Assembly: GCA_009869945.1 (NCBI GenBank)
Contig: WIXG01000084.1
Span: forward strand, 62,001-126,000
Direction: 5' to 3'
Source: Mesaphorura yosii
Taxonomy: Eukaryota; Arthropoda; Collembola; Poduromorpha; Tullbergiidae
Length of the DNA stretch: 64,000 nucleotides
Positions 55,401 to 61,136 of the stretch are shown piece by piece. The position numbers were made by a program, and so were the translations under genes. Each line of letters begins with the position of its first letter. Position 1 is the first letter of the stretch. Below the pieces are notes generated by a model that worked only from the letters and a program-made list of their open reading frames with translations, made no database searches and was not told the DNA's origin.

Positions 55401-55553
55401 TTAACCCTTTCATAATCCTCTCACGTCTGAATTTGGAACGCTATCAAAGTGAGAAATGTGAATTGACAATGCTCACAAACTCATACAAACTCGCAATACA
55501 TCAAGAAATGAAGCTTCATTTTTACTTACGTAAGTGCTTTTGTACGATGACAT
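5808..55553 (-). CDS. FHOD: FHOD-family formin, inferred long isoform
   Basis: Upstream of the core FHOD exons, minus-strand exons chain in phase. They are 55553-55530 (ATG, codes MSSYKSTY), 53639-53430, 52690-52321, 52212-49401, 47812-47602 and 45288-45142. Together they code about 1,250 residues of Ser/Ala/Asn-rich, mostly disordered protein. The last of these ends in phase 0. The core exon at 43,447 has no obvious phase-0 acceptor upstream of its ATG. One inside it (TCT-CAG before ACG, about 43,327) would fit but is unproven. Fly Fhos is known to have long isoforms with low-complexity N-terminal extensions, which makes the same arrangement here likely. The alternative is a separate upstream gene ending at the in-frame stop at 45,115. 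Confidence 0.5.
6491..6863 (-). CDS. FHOD: FHOD exon: post-FH2 linker and acidic half of the DAD
   Basis: Starts in phase 0 after acceptor ATTTTAG and codes 124 residues. A low-complexity linker is followed by [15 protein letters not shown], the hydrophobic-acidic DAD helix that binds the N-terminal regulatory region, then [16 protein letters not shown]. It ends one base into the next Leu codon at a GTAAGT donor. Confidence 0.9.
6939..8297 (-). CDS. FHOD: FHOD FH2 domain exons (six exons, tiny introns)
   Basis: Exons 8297-8139, 8066-7884, 7818-7564, 7493-7351, 7282-7208 and 7131-6939 code the bulk of the actin-nucleating FH2 dimer. Signature stretches are [15 protein letters not shown] in the lasso/knob region, the hinge [36 protein letters not shown], and the C-terminal [12 protein letters not shown] with [16 protein letters not shown]. 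All introns are 65-76 bases with GT-AG ends. One donor is GTGCGT (7,883), the others GTAAGT-like. Confidence 0.95.
8862..9976 (-). CDS. FHOD: FHOD exon: charged linker, FH1 and start of FH2
   Basis: Begins [21 protein letters not shown], the conserved FHOD segment after the FH3/dimerisation region. A disordered linker with a predicted helix ([19 protein letters not shown]) follows. FH1 is short: one run of six prolines (about 9,165-9,183) and a [11 protein letters not shown] stretch. FH2 begins at [14 protein letters not shown] and runs to KDMMNK, where the exon ends at a GTATTC donor. Confidence 0.92.
10369..10781 (-). CDS. FHOD: FHOD exon: basic/Ser-rich linker after FH3
   Basis: Codes [15 protein letters not shown], then a basic patch ([13 protein letters not shown]) and a Ser/Pro-rich stretch. 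It ends at donor GTAATA one base into the Cys codon that continues as SLNVF in the next exon. Phases agree on both sides. The polybasic patch could be a phosphorylation or membrane-binding segment; that is inference. Confidence 0.85.
11014..17778 (-). CDS. FHOD: FHOD FH3 (armadillo-like) exons
   Basis: Exons 17778-17720, 15744-15677, 14434-14329, 13729-13523, 12753-12567 and 11136-11014 code the diaphanous-inhibitory/FH3 repeat region. Diagnostic strings: [121 protein letters not shown]. Each exon boundary keeps phase. Introns range from 0.7 to 2.0 kb, much larger than in the FH2 part. Confidence 0.93.
17779..26222. other. FHOD: 8.4-kb FHOD intron
   Basis: Lies between exons 26332-26223 and 17778-17720. 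I see no conserved protein, tRNA or complete element. The longest open frames (19,720-20,094 and 22,929-23,318, plus strand) have no recognisable motif and are within chance expectation. Confidence 0.6.
26223..26332 (-). CDS. FHOD: FHOD exon: end of the GBD
   Basis: Codes [15 protein letters not shown] then [20 protein letters not shown], the conserved FHOD motif directly after APHR. Phase 0 at its start and two bases left over at its GTAAGT donor; both match the neighbouring exons. It is isolated between introns of 16.8 and 8.4 kb. Confidence 0.93.
26581..26598. repeat. CATGAT tandem repeat
   Basis: Three copies of CATGAT, preceded by CGTCATCGT. The array is self-complementary (ATGATCAT). 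Simple repeat in the large intron. Confidence 0.7.
28992..29025. repeat. GATAC repeat with imperfect inverted partner
   Basis: CGATACGATACGATT is followed after a 7-base spacer by AATCGTAATCGTAAC, a near-complement with one inserted base. It would form an imperfect hairpin. Confidence 0.5.
29143..29166. repeat. Palindrome around CATGCATGCATG
   Basis: CACGCA (29,143-29,148) and TGCGTG (29,161-29,166) are exact complements flanking an alternating purine-pyrimidine TGCATGCATG core. Confidence 0.5.
29570..29594. repeat. Perfect 11-base inverted repeat, 3-base spacer
   Basis: AACTCTAAACG (29,570-29,580), spacer AAG, then CGTTTAGAGTT (29,584-29,594). It is an exact hairpin-forming palindrome in the large FHOD intron, with no transcript evidence on either strand. 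Confidence 0.75.
31950..33690 (+). pseudogene. Decayed mobile-element protein gene (DUF7869-like)
   Basis: Pieces of one protein lie in order on the plus strand but in alternating frames. They are a Cys-containing N-terminal part near 32,060 ([11 protein letters not shown], frame 0), [10 protein letters not shown] to LTLASLYR-like text from 32,190 (frame 1), [15 protein letters not shown] and [14 protein letters not shown] up to 32,914 (frame 0), [15 protein letters not shown] and FPIPGHTRV up to 33,199 (frame 1), then DYKAALHPL and [13 protein letters not shown] up to 33,626 (frame 0). In-frame stops occur at 32,520 and 32,971 and at 33,199, with more near 33,300. The D-N-C-x-G-Q-N-K-N core and its neighbours resemble a multi-copy arthropod family I associate with DUF7869; that name is from memory. 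AATAAA follows at 33,678. It is non-functional as it stands and antisense to FHOD. Confidence 0.75.
33678..33683 (+). terminator. AATAAA after the mobile-element relic
   Basis: A canonical polyadenylation hexamer about 50 bases after the last open stretch of the relic, on the same strand. It suggests the source gene was transcribed in this direction. Confidence 0.45.
42163..42170. promoter_or_regulatory. Isolated TATA-like box
   Basis: TATAAATA in the palindromic context CTATAAATAG, so it could serve either strand. No gene start follows closely on either side (the FHOD short start is about 1.3 kb to the right on minus). Weak evidence. Confidence 0.2.
43085..43447 (-). CDS. FHOD: FHOD first exon of the short form: N-terminus and GBD
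   Basis: ATG at 43,447, then about 65 Ser/Ala/Asn/Thr-rich residues, then [16 protein letters not shown] and [15 protein letters not shown] with [17 protein letters not shown]. This is the Rho/Rac-binding GBD that opens every FHOD protein. It ends in phase 0 at donor GTAAGC (43,084-43,083). An in-frame TAA just before the ATG, and no good pyrimidine tract, argue that this is a true first coding exon rather than an internal one. A hidden acceptor inside the exon would be needed for the long isoform. Confidence 0.85.
45142..45288 (-). CDS. Probable FHOD-long exon, basic/aromatic
   Basis: 49 residues between acceptor AATTCAG and a perfect GTAAGT donor, phase 0 at both ends. It contains [15 protein letters not shown] and [15 protein letters not shown], which is unlike the Ser-rich exons before it. 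The polypyrimidine tract is weak. Read past the donor, the frame stops at 45,115, so the exon could also be the last of a separate gene. No homologue recognised. Confidence 0.4.
47602..47812 (-). CDS. Probable FHOD-long exon, Pro/Ser-rich
   Basis: 70 codons after acceptor TTTTTTCAG, ending at donor GTAAGC. Its first base completes the Ser codon left open by the exon ending at 49,401, and it ends in phase 0. Contains [14 protein letters not shown], a run of six prolines and [11 protein letters not shown]. The proline run could bind profilin or SH3 domains; that is inference. Confidence 0.6.
49401..52212 (-). CDS. Giant low-complexity exon, inferred N-terminal extension of FHOD
   Basis: About 937 residues without a stop, rich in Ser, Asn and Ala, with poly-Asp and acidic clusters near the end ([22 protein letters not shown]). 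No globular domain recognised. The few ordered-looking strings are [52 protein letters not shown] and the motif STIIRRP, which occurs twice. It leaves two bases at donor GTAATA (49,400-49,399), completed by the next exon. It is probably a disordered scaffold or regulatory tail. Fly Fhos long isoforms carry comparable extensions, but membership in the FHOD transcript is inferred from strand, order and phase. Confidence 0.7.
51001..51060. repeat. Coding Ser-Ala hexanucleotide repeat
   Basis: A GATGCN/GACGCN-type repeat, read on minus as alternating Ser-Ala for about ten pairs then poly-Ser. It is a likely length-polymorphic microsatellite inside the coding exon. Confidence 0.6.
52213..52320 (-). 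other. Probable 108-base in-frame intron (exitron-like)
   Basis: GCC-AAA-G is followed by GTAAGTTTTC, and 108 bases later by TTGAACTAG before CG-GTG-ACT. Removal keeps the frame (1 + 2 bases rejoin as GCG). The insert itself is open and codes 36 residues of ordinary, hydrophobic composition unlike the Ser-rich flanks. That composition change, plus consensus splice sites, argues that it is spliced at least sometimes. Confidence 0.65.
52321..52690 (-). CDS. Ser/Gly-rich exon of the inferred FHOD-long N-terminus
   Basis: Starts [17 protein letters not shown] at acceptor TGTGCCACAG in phase 0, which matches the phase-0 end of the exon at 53,639-53,430. It runs about 123 residues to the internal GTAAGT donor. 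No domain recognised. Confidence 0.6.
53396..53420. repeat. TAGAR pentanucleotide tract
   Basis: About five TAGAA/TAGAG units just beyond the donor of the Ser/Tyr-rich exon at 53,430. Simple repeat. Confidence 0.6.
53430..53639 (-). CDS. Ser/Tyr-rich exon of the inferred FHOD-long N-terminus
   Basis: 70 codons between acceptor TCCTCTTCCAG and donor GTAAAT, phase 0 at both ends. More than half the residues are Ser, with many Tyr ([18 protein letters not shown]). No homologue recognised. Low complexity limits any functional call. Confidence 0.6.
55530..55553 (-). CDS. Possible first coding exon of FHOD-long (8 residues)
   Basis: ATG-TCA-TCG-TAC-AAA-AGC-ACT-TAC followed directly by a perfect GTAAGT donor. 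It ends in phase 0, as the next exon (53,639) requires, and its Ser/Tyr composition continues in that exon. All three minus frames are closed just upstream, as expected for a 5' end. A transcript is needed to confirm it. Confidence 0.4.
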
Positions 55554-56880
55554 AATTGAAAAATTGAGCTATACAGAATGTATCACTTTCACCAAACTAG
55601 AGCAAAGATTCCTTTGGTACTTGTCACACGTCCGATCCGTGTCCTCTAGTCAAGCCACTTATGTTGGAAGTCAATGCAAGCAACTAAGCTGCTCAGGTCC
55701 AAACTGCAAAGTTCAGGCCGCAATTAATTTGAGATGTCGAAATTTCGAATCGAAGGACCTCGTTTTTGAATGGAAGTTTCAGTTTCAGTCAGCCGACTGT
55801 GGCATGAGTCACGATGAGAGCAGTCTTAAAGTAAGTTAGACACGAATTCTTGCAGATGATGCACACTTAACGTTTTGCTGATAAATTTTCTCGTGCCACA
55901 GCCATGTCACTTCACAAATTAGCAGGACCGCTGCGTTTGATCCATACTAATTGAATTAAGGCGTCAGGCGCCCAACTAATGCACAAAGAGTTGCGCCCGA
56001 TTCCCGACCCGGACTGAGCTTGCTGCAATTGCAATGGAATAGGCAGCCTCAAGCCTTTAATCACGGACAATGTTTACAACGAAAATAGACGAACAGAATC
56101 AAAATGCGCTGGCTGCCGATATCGTGCAGGATTAAGAGTCGCGTCTCGTGTTATGATCGTGCGATCAATGTATAATTAGTATGCAAGAAGAAAGAAGTTG
56201 CACGGTTCTCGCGAGCAGCTAGTGGGAAGCCATTACCACACAAACCCATTTGAGATAGTGTAAATGCACTGGAGTCGTTGAATGTATGAGAGATGGGTAT
56301 TTTTTGTCAGCCGACGGGGCTAGAAGCAAAGCTAGAGATGTTTCGAAAACCTGAAAATACTATTTTTAGCTTTGGAGTTACAAACTAACATTTTACTTGA
56401 CTACGTTTTCCCTAATCTCGTAGGCTGATCATCAACATTATGCAAGATATTCAATGACGACTCAGGCACGCGAGGCTAAGAACCAGCTCGTGTAATGCGA
56501 TCTGCTCCAAAGTTCAATCGCACAGCTTCCGGCCCAGGTTTTGGAAAAAAAACTGCGAGTATGAAGGACAATTAAATTCTTCCATGAACACGAGCACATC
56601 CTTAGCATAGTTTTATTCAGGTAAATGTGTCCTCAAAGGACGCCTCACACAAGTTGAAAAGTTTACAATTTAATATTCTCAACTGGATATAAATTGTAAA
56701 AATTCGATAACCTTAGTCTTTTTACTTTACCTGATCTTGATGTTTTCGTGCGTACTCAATAGATAGATGTAATTACAAGAAAAAGCCTCAGGTTGCTTCA
56801 TGAAAGTTTACTGCTTAAGTGATGTAGTATTATTAAGTTGGTTTGAAAAATGTTAATTACAATTTCCGTTTGTTTCCGGT
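55554..56880. other. Intergenic: upstream of FHOD-long, downstream of BTF3
   Basis: Expected to contain the FHOD-long promoter and BTF3 3' UTR. I see no clear TATA box, initiator or canonical AATAAA. Plus-strand open text at 55,534-55,839 (CSGPNCKVQAAINLRC) is not supported by compatible splicing. Confidence 0.45.
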
Positions 56881-56930
56881 ACTAACAACGCAAAACCAAG
56901 CACAGAAGCAGATGATTTGTGTTCGATGAA

Positions 56931-57748
56931 TTACTGAGCCACTGGTTGTTCGTTCTTACTGGCCTCATCAAAGTTGGAAACCAAATCAGGAATATCATCA
57001 TCATCGCTGTCGTCAGAATCTGCTTCTTCACCAGCATCGATCTTTTGCCCTGCCAGTCCTCCCATTTGCGCAAAGCGCTGCTGCTGCTGTTGTCCAGTGT
57101 AAGCGAAACGCTGAATGTCAGCAAGATTCTCCGGACCCATTTGACTCAGAATAGCTGGCAGCATCTCTTGAACTTCTGCAATCCGTTCAGAAACAATTTA
57201 TATCAGTACACACTCCCGTAGCCAAACAGGTTAACATCTTATCGGTTGAATTTGAGTTAGCTCATTCAATGACTCACAAAATCAAAGCTGATTATGATTA
57301 CGCACATCGACTACAATTCATGACAAGACATGACGCACTAGTGCGAATCATTTAACTGACTAGATTAAGTTAGCTGAAAGTCGAAGCAGTTACCTTTTGT
57401 CTCTCCGTGGCCAGTAACCGCGAAGACATTTGATGCCAGCGAGGCCTGCACTTTTGGATTATTGAAATGAATCACTGTGCCGTCATCTTTTATCATATTC
57501 ACCTAGAGTTAACACAAAGGTAGATGGATCAGATTCAAAGCAAAGATATGGATTTTCCAAAAGGAAGAGGGTAGTTTTACCTCTTCTATACCAGGGATTG
57601 TGCTAACTGCGAGTTTCTTTAGGGATGATTGCAATTTCTTATCATCAGTGGTTGCACTGCGATGCACAACCTTCTTCTTACGCCTTGCGGTACCCTTGCC
57701 ACCAATGCGGACTTGAGCTTGAATTCTTGCCAACTTTTCTTGATCCAT
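56931..57748 (-). CDS. BTF3: Transcription factor BTF3 / NAC subunit beta
   Basis: Beta subunit of the nascent polypeptide-associated complex, which binds emerging chains at the ribosome exit and prevents mistargeting to the ER. Three exons, 57748-57581, 57502-57394 and 57175-56931, give 173 residues, normal for the family. The N-terminus [17 protein letters not shown] then [10 protein letters not shown] is the ribosome-binding RRKKK segment. The NAC domain covers about residues 40-115 ([51 protein letters not shown]). The tail is acidic ([14 protein letters not shown]). Introns are 78 and 218 bases. No canonical AATAAA seen downstream. Confidence 0.97.
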
Positions 57749-58282
57749 TTCAAAAATATTAGTATTAGTTCTTATAAGTGATTAGTTTCGAGCCGGCTCC
57801 TTGTAGTACGTGGTGCTGGAAGATGTTCAGAATCAGAAAGAGGAGCAAATCAAATACCCGAAATGGCGTGCTTAGAAAGGAAATCAAGAAAACAGCGCCA
57901 CGTTAATTAAAGGCAGAACTGAAGATTACGTTATTAAATTAATGTGGTTCAGTAAGAGACTAAATGAAGAAAGGCGATTACAAATGAGTTTTGCTACGGA
58001 GAGCGCTTTCAATTCTAATGCTTCTATTGCTACATGTGCTATGCGCCTCAAGTGCGAGACAAAAATGAATGAGCACGGCATGCAGGCATGTGAGAAAGAG
58101 AAGTTCTGCGTGTACCGTTCACAGAGCACAGATGTCACAACACATACTCTTCTGATCTGAAGAGTGGACTGTGGTCAAAAACAAAGCCAGGAGACAAACC
58201 TAGTATTGGGTATCGGCACGATAAGGTTATGACCCAGAATGAGAATTACTCCGCCGTATGTACATGCGACTAGTTCAATAAT

Positions 58283-58288
58283 TTTATT
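58283..58288 (-). terminator. AATAAA of the SCCPDH-like gene
   Basis: AATAAA on minus, about 180 bases after the stop codon at 58,465, in a T-rich context. Confidence 0.6.
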
Positions 58289-58464
58289 GCTTTGTACAAG
58301 ATAACAGTTAAACAATGCATGCCTGCATAGAATCCTGCTGGACTGGTTGTCGATCTCCAGCGGCTTGTCATTGACAGCCTAATTGTATGCGAGATTAAAA
58401 CTTGTTAAATATGTGAAAGCAACTTGAAATCAATTTTTGTGATGTCCTTGAGAATGCCAATGAG

Positions 58465-60189
58465 TTACTTCTCCACGGTGAAAGTCACTCCAAACCGGTT
58501 CAGTCGGTCAATTAAGTTTGTTTGGGCGAATGCGGTCCCCGGGGTAAGAACACCGCCCCTGAACAAAGCAAACTCCATTTGTCACATACCCTATCACGCT
58601 TAAATGTAGGTGAAAATAGTGGCTTACTTTGAAGGCATCTTAGCACTTTCAAAAAGGATTGTGATTCCGGCCTGGACAAGACAAGTACAAGTCGCACCAT
58701 ATCCAGGATTTCTTCCTCGCACTTTCACTGTGAGCGTCTTGTTCGGTTTCTCCGTATGCTGATCAGTTCCTTCAGCCAACCTCTCTTTCCAACCTTCGCC
58801 AACCAGTGTAAACGTAAAGTTTACCGCATCCGCTCCTTCTCTGCTTGGTCCCTCATGATTAACAGCTCCAGCTGAGAAAAGTCTCGGGAACTAAACAAAT
58901 GCAAATCGGCATAAGCAGAGTTAGCAGCGAGTTCGTGAGATTCAGAAGGTTGCGGATAGAACCCTCTGTACTTACTGTTTCCAAAAGATAGCGGCCACAT
59001 CGAAATTGCGCCATCACTCCGAAGAAAACTCCACCAATCATCAATAAAATGCTGCCGATCAGACTTTTTATTTTGACGTACGCTTGAATTTGAACCGGAC
59101 GCTTCTTGTACTTGGCATAGTCATATCGTTGAGTTCTTTGGACAATGGATCGATCCGCTCCTGGGAATGGAAGACACCAGCCCTGCACAACTTCGCTGAA
59201 ATGAAGGACACCTCTGAAAAGGGAAACCGGCAAGATTAGTCAACTATTCACGTAGATCGTTTATGGTGAATTGTGCAAAGTCGACACACCTTTGTAGAAC
59301 TTTGTAACGTGGTTTTGGTAACGGTTCCGGGAATAGTTGTTGCCTGAGAGGACGAAGCTCTTTTGCGTGTGCAAGTCCGTAAATTGCCGATTGCCAAGTC
59401 CCATAATGGATTTTGCTTCCCTAAAGATATCCGCTATAATAGCTTCAAACCATAGACCGGGAGAAGAGTTTCAAATGAGTTGCTACCTTTCCATCCATAC
59501 TATTGTCTTCAAATTCCATGTATTCTTCCACTGAATTCAAATCTCCTTCAAATGCAAACACAATCACAATAACTCACCAGTCCACAATCATGTTGAGTCA
59601 GGAATTAATTGAGGCATGCATATTTGGCATACCGTCAAAGTTTTTCTCCAGAAACACAGTGCCACAGTCCGCAGGGATGCTGTCAAAACCACAAGCTCCA
59701 ACAATGTAAACTCCTTTCTCTTCCGCGTCTTTATGGTACAAGAGTTGAATCTTTTCCAGAAATTGTGGCTCGCCACTAACATCGATATGATGGGTACCCT
59801 CAATTATGCATGCCTGCACCATTTGTTCGCCGTAAAAGCGATAAGGCCCGACACAATTCAGCACCACCTTTGCGATTCGTGCCATGTCTTGGAGTGATTG
59901 CATGTCTGAAACATCTGCGATGATCTTTGGAGTGTTTTTGACATCGATACCTGTACCAGAATGTTGATTAAATTGTTGCTGATAGACCAGCAGAAAAGAT
60001 AGAATTACCTGTAAACTTTGATACTTCGTCGAGGATTTCGTCCAACTTTTTCGCAGAACGTCCAGCCACAGCCCATGTGAATTTTTCCTCAGGACTCAAG
60101 TTCTTTAATGTTTTCACTATTTCTTCGACCACAAATTTTCCCGTGAAACCGGACGCACCGAAAACAACTAAACCGTAAGGTCGACTCAT
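58465..60189 (-). CDS. SCCPDH: Saccharopine dehydrogenase-like oxidoreductase (SCCPDH)
   Basis: Membrane-anchored Rossmann-fold protein reported on lipid droplets and mitochondria; its reaction is not settled, and it is not the lysine-degrading enzyme proper. Seven exons join in phase: 60189-60009, 59950-59633, 59545-59487, 59420-59290, 59213-58976, 58890-58628, 58558-58465. The protein is 427 residues, close to the 429 of the human one. NAD(P)-binding motif GASGFTG is at residues 11-17 after MSRPYGLVVF. Conserved blocks are VLNCVGPYRFYGEQMVQAC, HHIDVSGEPQFLEK, CGFDSIPADCGTVF, GTWQSAIYGLAHAKELR and GGVLTPGTAFAQTNLIDRL near the C-terminus. A hydrophobic segment at about 280-301 (SLIGSILLMIGGVFFGVMA) is the family's membrane anchor. 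For exon 3, acceptor 59,547-59,546 restores the conserved GDLNSVEEYMEF; the closer acceptor at 59,532 would drop it. Introns are 58-87 bases. Confidence 0.95.
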
Positions 60190-61030
60190 TTTACTTGAAG
60201 GAGATTTATCAGTCTGCCGTCAAACACCGGTCAGTCACTCAAAATTACGAACCTTTCTGCAAAACTGTATTATTTTGAATCTCAAAACACGATGTCAGCG
60301 AGAAGCAAGAGAGTTTCGTGCACTTCACGCACTGGATGGAATGCTAATAAAATTGGTAAATGTGAGACATACGAAAGTCACGATCACGAGAGTTACGAGG
60401 CTATGACTGGAACAAATTAGCTAGCTTGGTGACTTCGACCCTGATTCATGAAATGTCAAATGTGATGATCAAGTAATGCAACAATTTGATGATCTTAGCC
60501 CTTTTCAGGCGTTGAACAACGCACTGTTACTGCTTGTGTTTATCTACTCTACATTCAGGTGTTGAGCTTTGACTCCTCCATGCACTATGGACTATGGCCA
60601 CGCGTTAAACCAATGAAACGAGATGGTCCCTGGTTGTCGTAAGTCACTTAACTATCAAGTGTTGCTTTCACAGAAATACCCATTATCAAAGGCTGTGAGA
60701 ATTAAATGCGTTCACATATCCACAACCGTGGCTCAAACAACGTGTAAGACGCTTCCACTTGCATGCTGTAATGTCGTTTAATTTCAGAAACAGGAAGAAG
60801 CGATTAAACTGATGAGGATGAACTTCCATCCCCACGAGATGAATTAGAGCCACATCAGCTGCATGCGCCAGCCAGCAAACAACCACGGACTACTACCATG
60901 CAATAATGCAACGCTAAAGCAAAACGTAATCATACACTCTGACTTTTCCGAAGATTATTGGCATAGGTTAAAGAATGATGAAGTGACAAATGACGTCTCC
61001 GGGTCTCAACCTCAACCAAATCTGACATCA
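60190..61030. other. Intergenic between SCCPDH start and RpL7A 3' end
   Basis: Must contain the SCCPDH promoter. No TATA box or conserved open frame seen; the 66- to 71-residue frames at 60,686-61,078 have no recognisable feature. Confidence 0.5.
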
Positions 61031-61037
61031 ACATTTC

Positions 61038-61043
61038 TTTTAT
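61038..61043 (-). terminator. AATAAA of RpL7A
   Basis: AATAAA on minus, about 95 bases after the RpL7A stop codon, preceded by GGGTTT. A short 3' UTR is typical of ribosomal protein genes. Confidence 0.75.
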
Positions 61044-61136
61044 TAAACCCGTCTTATCATCAACAAATCAAACTTTGACAACGGTTCGAATAGAAAGAGA
61101 TGTGATTGATAACTTGAATCTTAACCAACGATGTCT

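Noticed and set aside
54981-55839. Two-exon plus-strand gene from open frames 54,981-55,291 and 55,535-55,830
   Set aside because: The first leaves two bases at its donor while the second needs one, so the phases do not match. The second also covers the FHOD-long first exon.
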